The position numbers and the translations under genes were made by a program. The notes under the pieces were generated by a model that searched no databases, had not been told where the DNA came from, and saw only the letters and a program-made list of their open reading frames with translations. DNA of 64,000 nucleotides. Source: JBCCTX01 sp964468435. GTDB lineage: Bacteria > Bacteroidota > Bacteroidia > J057. Numbering within the stretch: position 1 is the stretch's first letter; each line of letters opens with the position of its first letter. Shown in pieces: positions 18,831 to 28,010 of the stretch. The stretch spans positions 3,092 through 67,091 of the forward strand of contig CAYXVE010000023.1 in assembly GCA_964468435.1 (NCBI GenBank), read 5' to 3'.

Positions 18831-18943
18831 TCTGTCCTAGGACAGACCTTGTCGAAACCTCTCAGGTATTCTACCTATGAAACCTCAGGGCCGTGAACAA
18901 GAATAGGTAGAACCATGATAGAGATGTGTTTCTTGTTTTCACG
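18831..18943. repeat. Cluster of inverted repeats after the DUF1501 gene
   Basis: Three structures lie in a gap of 211 bp. A perfect 16-base palindrome TCTGTCCTAGGACAGA occupies 18831-18846. TTCTACCTAT (18869-18878) pairs with ATAGGTAGAA (18903-18912). CGTGAACAAGAA (18892-18903) pairs with TTCTTGTTTTCACG (18930-18943) apart from a two-base bulge. The second and third stems compete because they share bases near 18903. None has a clear T tract. This could be a small structured RNA, a compound terminator, or a REP/MITE-like element. Confidence 0.5.
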
Positions 18944-18983
18944 ACGAACTACAGTCTAGGAACTAATATCTAAACTATTGTGA

Positions 18984-20219
18984 ATGGCAGCGGAAAACAT
19001 TTCCATTATCGTTGTGGGGGGAGGAGCAGCCGGTTTTTTTGCAGCGATTACCTGTGCAGAACACAATCCCAATGCCAGGATTGTCATTCTGGAAAAAGGG
19101 AAAAAAGTTCTGCAAAAAGTAAAAATATCAGGAGGCGGACGCTGTAACCTGACTCATGCCTGCTTTGATCCTGGAGAATTGATCCAATACTATCCCAGAG
19201 GAGGCAAAGAGCTCTTAGGTCCTTTTCATCGTTTTGCTCCTGGAGATACGCTGGATTGGTTTGAAAAACGAGGCGTCAAGACAAAGATTGAATCAGACGG
19301 AAGAATTTTTCCGGTATCAAACGATTCCCAGACAGTTATTGATTGCCTGGTCAACCAGGCTAATTCACTAGGAATTGATATAATAACTCAACAAAATGTC
19401 TCCCAAATACTTACACCGTATCCGAATCATGCTCAATGGGAAATCACCACTGAACAGGGCAGATATTTTCAGGCTGACCGGATAATGATCGCCACAGGAA
19501 GCAATCCCAAAATGTGGGATATACTTTCTAAATTAGGTCATCAGATTATCCCCCCTGTTCCATCATTATTTACCTTTAACATTGAAGATCCTCGAATAGA
19601 AGGTTTAGCAGGCATTTCACTTTCTTCTGCCTCGATACATATACCTTCAATCGACCTACAGGCAGATGGACCGCTACTGGTTACACACTGGGGCATGAGT
19701 GGACCTGCAGTCCTGAAGTTATCTGCCTGGGGAGCCCGGAAATTGGCTGCCCAAGCTTACCAAACAGATATTTCTGTTAAATGGAGCAACTCAGTTACTT
19801 TCCATGAAATAGAAGCAGAACTCCGTACACTCAAAAAATCATACGGGAAGAAGCAGATACGGAATGTAAGACCCTCTTCAATCCCACAAAGACTTTGGTT
19901 AAGACTTTTGGATGCTGCGGAAATCTCGCAGAATTCCCGTTGGGCTGATCTGACTAAAGTCCAACTACAGGTTTTGGGTGATCAATTGGATAAAGCCAAC
20001 TTCAGGGTCACAGGCAAAAGTACTTTTAAAGAAGAATTTGTTACCTCCGGAGGAGTTGATCTACGTGAAGTTGATTTCAGAAAGTTTGAAAGTACAATCA
20101 TCTCTGGCCTCTATCTCACCGGAGAAGTGCTGGATATAGATGCGATTACAGGAGGATTTAATTTTCAGGCAGCATGGACTGGTGGTTATCTGGCAGGTAA
20201 AGCAATGGCAAACAACTAA
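18984..20219 (+). CDS. NAD(P)/FAD-dependent oxidoreductase, HI0933/YhiN family
   Basis: A 411-residue flavoprotein. The FAD-binding Rossmann motif is VVGGGAAGFFA (10-20), and KISGGGRCNLTHA (47-59) is the signature of the HI0933-like family. The C-terminal phrase GLYLTGEVLDIDAITGGFNFQAAWTGGYLAG is the second FAD-contacting segment typical of these proteins. The cellular substrate of most members is not established; a related gut protein (BaiN) reduces bile-acid intermediates. It ends 8 bp before the next oxidoreductase gene and is probably co-transcribed with it. Confidence 0.88.
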   Translation: MAAENISIIVVGGGAAGFFAAITCAEHNPNARIVILEKGKKVLQKVKISGGGRCNLTHACFDPGELIQYYPRGGKELLGPFHRFAPGDTLDWFEKRGVKTKIESDGRIFPVSNDSQTVIDCLVNQANSLGIDIITQQNVSQILTPYPNHAQWEITTEQGRYFQADRIMIATGSNPKMWDILSKLGHQIIPPVPSLFTFNIEDPRIEGLAGISLSSASIHIPSIDLQADGPLLVTHWGMSGPAVLKLSAWGARKLAAQAYQTDISVKWSNSVTFHEIEAELRTLKKSYGKKQIRNVRPSSIPQRLWLRLLDAAEISQNSRWADLTKVQLQVLGDQLDKANFRVTGKSTFKEEFVTSGGVDLREVDFRKFESTIISGLYLTGEVLDIDAITGGFNFQAAWTGGYLAGKAMANN

Positions 20220-20227
20220 CTATTCAT

Positions 20228-21247
20228 ATGAATCAAACAATCAGATGGGGCATACTTAGTACTGCCAAAATAGGCCTGAAAAAGGTCATTCCAGCTATGC
20301 AGCAAGGGAAATACTCCAGGATAACAGCAATCGCCTCACGAAACCTTGATCAGGCCCAGAAAGCGGCTAGTCAACTCAATATTCCCAAAGCCTATGGTAG
20401 CTATGAACAACTCCTGGAAGACCCTGAAATCGATGCGATCTATAATCCCCTTCCCAATCACCTGCACATATTCTGGACTCAAAAGGCTATGGAAGCAGGA
20501 AAACATGTACTTTGTGAAAAACCTATGGCACTTGACCTGACAGCAATAACATCATTCATTTCATTTGCAAAAAAATATCCTGCCCTGAAAGTAGGTGAGG
20601 CATTCATGGTCAAAACCCATCCGCAATGGCTCAAAGTACAGCAAATGGTTCAGCAAGGTGATTTAGGAGAAATAACTGCTATACAGGCTTTTTTCAGCTA
20701 TTTCAAACTCGACCCTGACAACATACGCAATAAACCTGAATACGGCGGTGGGGGAATTTACGATATCGGTGTATACCCGTTGACGCTTTCCAGATTTATC
20801 CTGAAACAAGAACCGAAACGAGTCCTGGCATCGATAGACTATGATCCCAATATGAAAGTCGACCGTCTGGCTTCCGTCATTCTTGAATTTCCAGGTGTAC
20901 AGGCTTCATTTATTTGCGGCACACAGACCGTTCCATATCAGACTTTTCAGGTATTCGGTAACCAAAGACGCCTGGAAGTGCAGATTCCCTACAACTCGCC
21001 CATAGATCGCCCTACATATATATTTCTCTCAGATGGAGATATCTTTGAAAGGGATAAAAGGGTTATTGAAATATCAACATTAGATCAATATACCGTTCAG
21101 GGAGACCAATTTTCCAAAGCTATCCTGGAAGATCTTCCCGTACCGGTTTCCCTCGAAGACACTTACTACAATACATTGGCACTGGAAGCCATTTTCCAAT
21201 CCGATAAAACTGGAAAAAAAGTATCTCCCCAGGAGTTGATCAAGTGA
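20228..21247 (+). CDS. Gfo/Idh/MocA-family NAD(P)-dependent oxidoreductase
   Basis: A 339-residue dehydrogenase of the glucose-fructose/inositol dehydrogenase superfamily. The N-terminal Rossmann domain starts RWGILSTAKIGLKKVIPAM, and CEKPMA (96-101) contains the cofactor-site lysine K98. The second domain has GGGGIYDIGVYPL (173-185), with D179 and Y183 in the pattern of dimeric dihydrodiol dehydrogenase and related sugar dehydrogenases. The substrate is probably a sugar or cyclitol, but nothing nearby narrows it. It follows the HI0933-type flavoprotein by 8 bp. Confidence 0.9.
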   Translation: MNQTIRWGILSTAKIGLKKVIPAMQQGKYSRITAIASRNLDQAQKAASQLNIPKAYGSYEQLLEDPEIDAIYNPLPNHLHIFWTQKAMEAGKHVLCEKPMALDLTAITSFISFAKKYPALKVGEAFMVKTHPQWLKVQQMVQQGDLGEITAIQAFFSYFKLDPDNIRNKPEYGGGGIYDIGVYPLTLSRFILKQEPKRVLASIDYDPNMKVDRLASVILEFPGVQASFICGTQTVPYQTFQVFGNQRRLEVQIPYNSPIDRPTYIFLSDGDIFERDKRVIEISTLDQYTVQGDQFSKAILEDLPVPVSLEDTYYNTLALEAIFQSDKTGKKVSPQELIK

Positions 21248-21373
21248 AATGATGATCCTATTTCCAACGATAGTCCTTAGCAATTGACTTTTGAGACAAT
21301 CCTGTCACAACACATTAAAATAGTTTTAGCAAAAGATTTTATTTATTTTGTATCATAATCCAAAATAATATCT

Positions 21374-22132
21374 ATGAGAATATTGAGATACTTTACAATC
21401 CTTGCGATTTCAATCTGTGTTTTACAGGTTCCACTTCAGGGGCAGATTCTCAAAAAAGCCAAACAAAAATTGATGGAAAAGGTGCTTGGGGAGGAAGAAG
21501 AAGAAACTCAGACCAATACCCCATCTCCAAATTCCGGCACTGGTAGCACAAATGACGGCGGTCGTCAGGGAAAAATCCTGACTCCACCAGATGTAAACCA
21601 GCATCTCAATGAAGCAGAATCATATCTTAATGCTGGAAACTATTCTGATGCACGTTATGTCATTCAGCAGGCAATTATCGGGGTGGAAATGGAAATAGGT
21701 CGCGAAATCCTGAAATCTCTTCCCGAGACTGTAAACGGTCTTGCTTACAATCCATCTGAAGATAAAGTTTACAGCACGGGTGTCAACTTTGCAGGCATGG
21801 GTATCTCCAGAAACTACGGAAGCTCAAATAAAAGACTTGATGTGGGGATCATCAATAATTCTGCGATGATTAATATGTACACTTCGATGTTGAGCTCTTC
21901 TTCCTACTCCAGTAGCAATACCGATCAAAGTCAAAAATCTGTAAATCTTCAGGGTAACCGGGGGATCCTGAAATACAATCAAAACAGTGACGAGTATGAG
22001 TTGGGAGTGCCCCTTGGACAATCTACAGTCTTCATACTTACAGGTAAGCGCTTTAGCAGTGAAGAGGAGATCATGGAAGCTGCCAATCAATTTGATATTG
22101 TGAACATTAAAAACATGCTGGGTGAACAATAA
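21374..22132 (+). CDS. Secreted protein of a tandem paralogue pair, member A
   Basis: A 252-residue protein of unknown function with a signal peptide (MRILRYFTILAISICVLQVP..., cleavage near Gly-Gln at 23-24). A linker rich in Glu, Thr, Ser and Gly (about 38-68) precedes a helical pair HLNEAESYLNAGNYSDARYV, which looks like one tetratricopeptide-type unit. The C-terminal part has a conserved REILKSLPETVNGL phrase and a strand-rich end (GNRGILKYNQNSDEYELGVPLGQS). The next gene repeats this architecture. Secretion to the periplasm or outer membrane is inferred. Confidence 0.65.
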   Translation: MRILRYFTILAISICVLQVPLQGQILKKAKQKLMEKVLGEEEEETQTNTPSPNSGTGSTNDGGRQGKILTPPDVNQHLNEAESYLNAGNYSDARYVIQQAIIGVEMEIGREILKSLPETVNGLAYNPSEDKVYSTGVNFAGMGISRNYGSSNKRLDVGIINNSAMINMYTSMLSSSSYSSSNTDQSQKSVNLQGNRGILKYNQNSDEYELGVPLGQSTVFILTGKRFSSEEEIMEAANQFDIVNIKNMLGEQ

Positions 22133-22145
22133 AAATACAATCACA

Positions 22146-22754
22146 ATGAAAAAATATATTTTACTCTTTCTTACACTTGCCTTCTACGTTCATTCTTTTG
22201 CCCAAGGTGAGGTGATAACCTATTTTTCAGAAGCCCGTGCAGCATACCATGCAAGAGATCTGGAAGACGCTCGCTTTAAGCTTCAACAATCCCTGGAAGC
22301 ATTGGATGCGCTGATCGCAACGGAAATACTTAAGATTCTTCCAGAAACCATGAGTACACTTCATACAACCGGAGATGATGAATACACTGGAAATGTAACG
22401 GGCTTTACAGGATTATATGTAAACCGTACCTATGCCAACTCCAGCAATCAGGAGCAAACGGCTGAGATCAATATCCTGAATGATTCTCCGCTTCTGGCTG
22501 GCGTTACTTCTTTTCTTAGCCTGCCAGTGATTGGCGGACTTACCGGACAAGGGAAAAAAAGTATTAAGATAGATGGATACAAAGGAATGATGCAGAGAGA
22601 AGAAAACAGTACAGGTACTCCCACTTACACGGTAAGCATACCGTTTGGACAGTCCCTGCTTACATTTACAACTCATGGAATTGAGGATGAAAATGCTGTC
22701 CTTCAGATGGCTAACACCATCCCAATGCGCAAAATTGCTGATATTGCCCAGTAA
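22146..22754 (+). CDS. Secreted protein of a tandem paralogue pair, member B
   Basis: A 202-residue paralogue of the preceding protein: signal peptide (MKKYILLFLTLAFYVHSFAQ), one helical-repeat unit (EARAAYHARDLEDARFKLQQ), TEILKILPETMSTL matching the REILKSLPETVNGL of member A, an INILNDSPLLAGVTSFL stretch, and a closing G-MMQREE...VSIPFGQSLLTFT segment. It lacks the acidic linker of member A. The ATG at 22146 is chosen over 22122 because it begins directly with a signal peptide and does not overlap the upstream gene. The 13 bp gap implies one transcript, ended by the hairpin at 22809. Confidence 0.7.
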   Translation: MKKYILLFLTLAFYVHSFAQGEVITYFSEARAAYHARDLEDARFKLQQSLEALDALIATEILKILPETMSTLHTTGDDEYTGNVTGFTGLYVNRTYANSSNQEQTAEINILNDSPLLAGVTSFLSLPVIGGLTGQGKKSIKIDGYKGMMQREENSTGTPTYTVSIPFGQSLLTFTTHGIEDENAVLQMANTIPMRKIADIAQ

Positions 22755-22808
22755 GCCTAAATCTGATTATTCTTCATCATATCATAGGGCGATTCATCCT
22801 GCCTATAC

Positions 22809-22831
22809 GGCGATTCGGTGAATCGCTTTTT
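22809..22831 (+). terminator. Intrinsic terminator after the paralogue pair
   Basis: GCGATTC, loop GGT, GAATCGC, then TTTTT on the + strand. A second GGCGATTC copy at 22788-22795 could form an alternative pairing with the right arm. Confidence 0.75.
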
Positions 22832-22882
22832 CATACCTGAGACTATTCGTAGACCTTGAGGATGTCATTAATACTCAAGGCA

Positions 22883-25021
22883 ATGAAAAAAAAACGAATC
22901 ATCTTCATTTTTTCAGCATTATACCTCTCTTTGAATGTATATGGCCAATACAACATACAGGGCTATATTGCGGATGAGTTTCACAATCCACTCATAGGAG
23001 CCAACGCATATATTCAGGGAACATTTAACGGGGCAACAACTGATACGACTGGTTATTTCTCATTTACCATAGATCAAGATACCGGAACCCTCGTGATGAG
23101 TTATCTGGGTTATAAGACCCTCTACACCCCACTCAGTACAATCGATTCAGGACAAATATATTCATTTAGCCTACAACCAGCCTACACTGGGACGGAGGTT
23201 GTAACAATCACTGCTGGAGCTTTTGAAGCCAGTGATGAGAAAAAAGGCGTCATGCTTAATTCCATCGATATTGCTACGACAGCCGGCGCTACAGCTGATA
23301 TAGCAGCAGCACTCAATACCCTACCAGGCACACAGCGTGTAGGAGAAACCGGACAACTGTTTGTCCGTGGCGGAGAGGCTTATGAGACCCGAACCTTTAT
23401 GGATGGCCTTAGGATACAAAACCCTTTCAATGCTACTGTACCAGACATCCCATCGCGTGGTCGATTCTCTCCTTTCCTTTTTAAGGGTACGCTATTTAGC
23501 ACAGGTGGATATTCTGCCGAGTATGGACAGGCATTATCTTCAGCTCTTATATTGGACACAGAAGACATCGCAGATGAAACCCTCACGGGTATCTCATTGA
23601 TGTCATTGGGTGCAGATCTATCTCATACACATCGATGGGACAAACAGTCCCTGGGTCTTAATATTGGATATACAGATCTCTCACCCTATTTTCAACTCGT
23701 TCCTCAACGGGTAGCGTGGGAACAAAGTCCAACCTCCACAGATTTCAATATCAATTACCGGCATTTGCTATCCTCTAACGGACAGATCAAAGCATTTGCA
23801 GGCTACCAGGGAAGCAATATGAGACTAAATATCCCAAGTATAGAAACCGCTGGTACCAGAACTTTCTACAACAATGAAAATGACTATTTCTTTTTCAATA
23901 GCTCATTTAAAGAATTCATCGGAGAAAAATGGGTCATTTCAGGTGGGGCTGCTTATACCCTCAATCAGGAATTACAGAAGTTTGAAGCAGGTTCGCTGGA
24001 CACAAAGCAGGCCTCTACTCAACTCAAAATCTTAGCCAAAAGAACCATATATGAAAAGCTGACCCTGAAAATAGGCCAGACTTTCATCCATGAGCAATTT
24101 TCTGAAACATTTACCAGTGATCAAAAGTATCACAATGATCTACCTAATGTCTACATCGCTTCTTTTGCAGAGAGTTCGTGGCAGATCAGTCCCAAATGGG
24201 CTGCGAGAATAGGATTCCGCTGGGAATATGCTGATATTATAGATGATCAGGCACTTGCACCTAGATTGTCAGTAGCGTACAAGAAGAACAAATACAGCCA
24301 GATTTCCATGGCCTGGGGACATTTTTATCAAACCCCTTCATATGTACTCATGCGTAAAACCCAAAGGCTGTCATTCGAAAAAGCACAACACCTCATTATC
24401 AACTATCAATATCAAAAAGAGGACAGGACGTTCAGGATAGAAGGGTATCTGAAAAACTATGATAATCTAGTAAGATTTCAAACAGTAGGTCTTTATGAAG
24501 GCGTGGGCTATCGTAATAATGGAAAGGGATATGCTAGAGGTGTAGACTTATTTTGGCGAGACAAAAAGAGCATAGATAGATTCGATTACTGGATATCGTA
24601 TTCATTTCTGGATACCAGGAGGTTGTTCCGTGACTTCCCGGAAGAAAGTACACCCGTCTTTGCATCAAAACACAATTTTTCCCTAGTCAGCAAATATTTC
24701 GTCAATTCACTAGATACCCAGTTGGGATTCACCTATGCTTTTACCAGTCCCAGACCTTTTCACGATCCCAACCTGGAAGGATTCAATCAGGGTAGAACAC
24801 CCGCATTTCATGACCTGAGCTTCAATGCAAGCTACCTCACCAATATCTGGGGAAATTTTACGATTGTATACACTTCTATCACCAATTTACTGGGATCAGA
24901 TCAGGTATTCGGATATCGTTTTGCCAATTATGAAGACACCAATGGTATACAACCGGGATTTGCCATACGACCACCAGCACGAAGATTCGTATTTCTGGGG
25001 ATATTTATCTCCATAACCTAG
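22883..25021 (+). CDS. TonB-dependent outer membrane receptor
   Basis: A 712-residue receptor. The signal peptide (MKKKRIIFIFSALYLSLNVYG) is followed by a carboxypeptidase-regulatory-like beta-sandwich (about 22-105, IQGYIADEFHNPLIGANAYIQG), a plug (about 125-235, with GQLFVRGGEAYETRTFMDGL) and a beta barrel with alternating aromatic strands to the C-terminus, ending FLGIFISIT. It is shorter than SusC-type receptors and has no SusD partner, so the ligand may be a small chelate, vitamin or peptide. The start at 22883 is preferred to 22856 because it begins the signal peptide. Confidence 0.88.
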   Translation: MKKKRIIFIFSALYLSLNVYGQYNIQGYIADEFHNPLIGANAYIQGTFNGATTDTTGYFSFTIDQDTGTLVMSYLGYKTLYTPLSTIDSGQIYSFSLQPAYTGTEVVTITAGAFEASDEKKGVMLNSIDIATTAGATADIAAALNTLPGTQRVGETGQLFVRGGEAYETRTFMDGLRIQNPFNATVPDIPSRGRFSPFLFKGTLFSTGGYSAEYGQALSSALILDTEDIADETLTGISLMSLGADLSHTHRWDKQSLGLNIGYTDLSPYFQLVPQRVAWEQSPTSTDFNINYRHLLSSNGQIKAFAGYQGSNMRLNIPSIETAGTRTFYNNENDYFFFNSSFKEFIGEKWVISGGAAYTLNQELQKFEAGSLDTKQASTQLKILAKRTIYEKLTLKIGQTFIHEQFSETFTSDQKYHNDLPNVYIASFAESSWQISPKWAARIGFRWEYADIIDDQALAPRLSVAYKKNKYSQISMAWGHFYQTPSYVLMRKTQRLSFEKAQHLIINYQYQKEDRTFRIEGYLKNYDNLVRFQTVGLYEGVGYRNNGKGYARGVDLFWRDKKSIDRFDYWISYSFLDTRRLFRDFPEESTPVFASKHNFSLVSKYFVNSLDTQLGFTYAFTSPRPFHDPNLEGFNQGRTPAFHDLSFNASYLTNIWGNFTIVYTSITNLLGSDQVFGYRFANYEDTNGIQPGFAIRPPARRFVFLGIFISIT

Positions 25022-25070
25022 AATAGATCGATCCACAATCTAGAATATGTCAAAAAGAGGTCTATTACAG

Positions 25071-25090
25071 ACTCACGAAAGTGAGTTTTC
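25071..25090 (+). terminator. Terminator hairpin after the TonB-dependent receptor
   Basis: ACTCAC, loop GAAA, GTGAGT forms a perfect stem capped by a GNRA tetraloop and followed by TTTC. The T tract is short, so termination strength is uncertain. Confidence 0.55.
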
Positions 25091-25168
25091 AAAATAGGGC
25101 AATGGGTACATTAAAAAAGCACACAGAAATTCAATAATCATTACCACATTCATATTAAATTAGAAATT

Positions 25169-25822
25169 ATGAAACGTATAAACATTTTTTTCGCCTTGAT
25201 CTGCTTAGCCTTGATGACTTGGGCACAATCAGGAAACTACATGGAAGCACTAGGGGAAGCACTTTCCAGTTTTAGTGATGCAGAAAAAGCAAGCGACATG
25301 CAGGAAATTGCCAACAAACTGGAACGTATCTCCCAGGTAGCACCACAGGATTGGATTCCTGCTTACCACACCGCCTACACATATGTAGTTATGAATTTTA
25401 ACGTGGAAGATGGAGATAAGCGGGAAGTGATCCTGGACAAAGCCCAATCCTGGCTGGAAAAATCAAGGGCAAATATCTCCGTAGAAAATGAAATAGCGCT
25501 TTCAGAGGTACACGCACTTCAGAGCTACATATATCTAGGTAGAGTAGCCATCAAGCCCATGGTTCGAGGTATGAGCTATGGAAGCAAGATACAAGAAGAA
25601 GTAGATGCTGCACTGCGTCTTAGTCCCGTCAATCCACGACCGGATTACGTGATCGGAATGTACTATCAGGGCATGCCCAGTATGTTTGGAGGGGGTAAAA
25701 AAGCAGCTTGCCCTTACTTCCAAAGATCTATGAAGCTTTTTAAAAAATTTAATCCCTCCAGCAGTCTGGCACCCAACTGGGGAAAAGAGCGCGTAGAACA
25801 ACTAGTAAGCGACTGTGAGTAA
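25169..25822 (+). CDS. Secreted helical-repeat protein of unknown function
   Basis: A 217-residue protein with a clear signal peptide (MKRINIFFALICLALMTWAQ). The mature part is almost all helical, with spaced phrases such as ANKLERISQVAPQDWIPAYHTAYTY, ILDKAQSWLEKSRA and EVDAALRLSPVNPRPDYVIGMYYQGMP that look like tetratricopeptide-type repeats; the end GKKAACPYFQRSMKLFKKF contains one of two Cys in the mature chain. Similar short secreted proteins occur near TonB receptors in this phylum. Function unknown. Confidence 0.7.
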   Translation: MKRINIFFALICLALMTWAQSGNYMEALGEALSSFSDAEKASDMQEIANKLERISQVAPQDWIPAYHTAYTYVVMNFNVEDGDKREVILDKAQSWLEKSRANISVENEIALSEVHALQSYIYLGRVAIKPMVRGMSYGSKIQEEVDAALRLSPVNPRPDYVIGMYYQGMPSMFGGGKKAACPYFQRSMKLFKKFNPSSSLAPNWGKERVEQLVSDCE

Positions 25823-25961
25823 CCTTCTGAGTCTACGGGCTAAAGTTATAAACCTTTAACAGCAAGTCTACCCATATGTAGTATTTCTCAAGTGGCTGAA
25901 TGTAAAATGAGGGTACACATAGCTTTATATCTCTGTAATCATTATTTTCAATCATTCTGAT

Positions 25962-27023
25962 ATGAAATTCAATAATGTCCGTTTCCTTCCTATCCTGCTG
26001 AATTTGTCTCTGCAAACTGTAGTGGGAATACTGATTACGCTGGCCTTTTGTCCGGAATGTGCTATGAACCTGAGCGAAGCATGGTTCTCATTTGCGTATG
26101 GAATCGCGATGACAATTACCCTCTGGTCAGGAAATTCTGTCATTCAGGACAGAATTTCCAAACTTATACCTTGGATAAAATATCCCATCAGAAGATTTTT
26201 GACAGGGATGATCGTCATGATCCTTTATACTTGCCTGATGGTAGTTGTTATCAGTTATGCCTACAATTACTGTATCAACAATGTTTCTTTAACATATTTC
26301 CTGCAGCAGATCACACCTGATTACTTTTACTTTGCTTTAGGGATTACCATATTTATAGCCCTCATACTACATAGCCGTTCTTTTCTGATCTATTGGCGAA
26401 AAGCAGCCATAGAAGTAGAAAAACTTAAGCGAGAACAACTCGCATCACAATACCGCTCCCTGAAAGATCAGTTGAATCCCCATTTCCTCTTCAATAGTCT
26501 CAATACACTCTCTGCACTTGTATATAAAGACCCGGATCAGGCGACATTGTTTATCAGACATTTATCCAGTATTTATCGCTACGGACTGGAAAATGCAGCC
26601 CAGGAAGCCATATCGCTAGATAAAGAGATCGATTTCATCCAATCATATATACATTTGCTTAAAATAAGATTCCGCGACAATCTCATCGTACATATGAACG
26701 TACCTCAACATACGCAGTATGTACTCCCCCCACTCTCTCTTCAATTGCTGGTCGAGAATGCCGTAAAACACAACGTCATATCTTCCAGCAACCCGCTTCA
26801 TCTCTACATTGACTTTCTGGAAAAGGGGGCTATCGGAGTCAAAAATACGCTCAACCGTAAATCTGATGTCACAGGTTCTACCGGTATCGGGCTGAACAAC
26901 ATCCGAATGCGGTATAAGCATCTTACCTCCCAAGAGATCCGGATCTCAGAAACGGAAGCCTATTTTACCGTAGAAATCCCCTTGATCATCCTCCAGAAAT
27001 CCCCTGAATTGACAACTATATAA
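25962..27023 (+). CDS. LytS-family sensor histidine kinase
   Basis: A 353-residue membrane kinase. Four hydrophobic segments (about 10-30, 40-58, 80-103, 122-138) are followed by a short coiled stretch and a His_kinase domain with QLNPHFLFNSLN, whose His174 is the predicted phosphorylation site. The ATPase part has LLVENAVKHNV (N box) and STGIGLNNIRMRY (G box). There is no large sensor domain, so the signal is probably read within or at the membrane. The gene is followed after 21 bp by its LytTR regulator. Confidence 0.92.
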   Translation: MKFNNVRFLPILLNLSLQTVVGILITLAFCPECAMNLSEAWFSFAYGIAMTITLWSGNSVIQDRISKLIPWIKYPIRRFLTGMIVMILYTCLMVVVISYAYNYCINNVSLTYFLQQITPDYFYFALGITIFIALILHSRSFLIYWRKAAIEVEKLKREQLASQYRSLKDQLNPHFLFNSLNTLSALVYKDPDQATLFIRHLSSIYRYGLENAAQEAISLDKEIDFIQSYIHLLKIRFRDNLIVHMNVPQHTQYVLPPLSLQLLVENAVKHNVISSSNPLHLYIDFLEKGAIGVKNTLNRKSDVTGSTGIGLNNIRMRYKHLTSQEIRISETEAYFTVEIPLIILQKSPELTTI

Positions 27024-27044
27024 TAACAAACTAAGTTGTGAAAT

Positions 27045-27818
27045 ATGAAAGTTTTGATCGTAGAAGATGAGCCCCTCGCAGCAGATAGACTTGAAGATCT
27101 TATCCTGGAATATGAACCTCATATTGAGATCATGGCTAAACTGGATTCAGTGTCCTCAGTAGTCGATTGGACATCTCAAAACCCCATGCCTGATCTCGCT
27201 TTCTTTGATATTCAACTGGCAGATGGGTTAAGCTTCCGCATTTTTGAACAAGTCGATTTTAAAAGTCCCATCGTGTTCACAACAGCTTTTGATGAATATG
27301 CGATACAGGCATTTAAAGTCAATAGTATAGACTATTTGCTCAAACCTATACAGTTTGACGAACTGGCAGATGCCATAGATAAGTATGTGAAATTGTTTGA
27401 TAGAAATTCCTTCACCGGCAAGCCTCTGACGCTTGATACAATACGCCAATTGATAGATTCTATTGGTAAAGAAAAATCATACAAAACCCGTTTTGTCGTC
27501 AGAAAAGGGGAGCATTTGGGATCTATACACATTCATGAAATACTATATTTTTATACAGAAGACAAAGTGACTTTTCTAAGAACGCAGGAGGGTAAAAGAT
27601 TTATCATGGAGTATACACTTTCTGAACTGGAAGAACAGTTGGATTCAAAGAATTTTTTTCGTATTAATAGACAATACCTGATCAGTCATCAGGCACTGAA
27701 GGATGTCATAACACATTCACACAGTAGACTCAAGGTAATACTCAATCATACTGATGATGACCGCATCATCATCAGTAAGCAGAAGGTTTCTGATTTTAAA
27801 GAGTGGCTAGGAGCTTAG
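27045..27818 (+). CDS. LytTR-family response regulator
   Basis: A 257-residue regulator: receiver domain (1-120) with acidic pair E7/D8, phospho-acceptor D55 in FFDIQL, T in FTTAFDEYA and the LLKPI lysine; then a LytTR DNA-binding domain (about 150-250) with FVVRKGEHLGSI, EILYFYTEDKVTFLRT and FFRINRQYLIS. It pairs with the upstream kinase. LytTR proteins bind direct repeats; no such repeat was picked out with confidence here. Likely targets include nearby envelope genes, but this is inference. Confidence 0.93.
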   Translation: MKVLIVEDEPLAADRLEDLILEYEPHIEIMAKLDSVSSVVDWTSQNPMPDLAFFDIQLADGLSFRIFEQVDFKSPIVFTTAFDEYAIQAFKVNSIDYLLKPIQFDELADAIDKYVKLFDRNSFTGKPLTLDTIRQLIDSIGKEKSYKTRFVVRKGEHLGSIHIHEILYFYTEDKVTFLRTQEGKRFIMEYTLSELEEQLDSKNFFRINRQYLISHQALKDVITHSHSRLKVILNHTDDDRIIISKQKVSDFKEWLGA

Positions 27819-27881
27819 TTGGGGTATTCTTCCGGATCTAACCAATCGATAAGTTCCTGCGTTAATAATATAAAAGGAAAC

Positions 27882-27934
27882 CTCCAAACAAATACATTTT
27901 TAATCTGCTTAGGATTAAGAATTGATATTTGGAG
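27882..27934. repeat. Long imperfect inverted repeat upstream of glyA
   Basis: CTCCAAA (27882) faces TTTGGAG (ending 27934), and inside TTAATC faces GGATTAA around a short loop, giving a largely paired stem of about 20 bp with mismatches. It lies 63 bp after the regulator stop and 76 bp before glyA, so it may end the first transcript or lie in the glyA leader. No known riboswitch consensus was seen. Confidence 0.35.
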
Positions 27935-28010
27935 TATATTGTATTGAGCAAAATTGTAAATAACAGTACTTTTAGGTTATTATATTTTTTTCTAAATTTT
28001 TCACATCACT

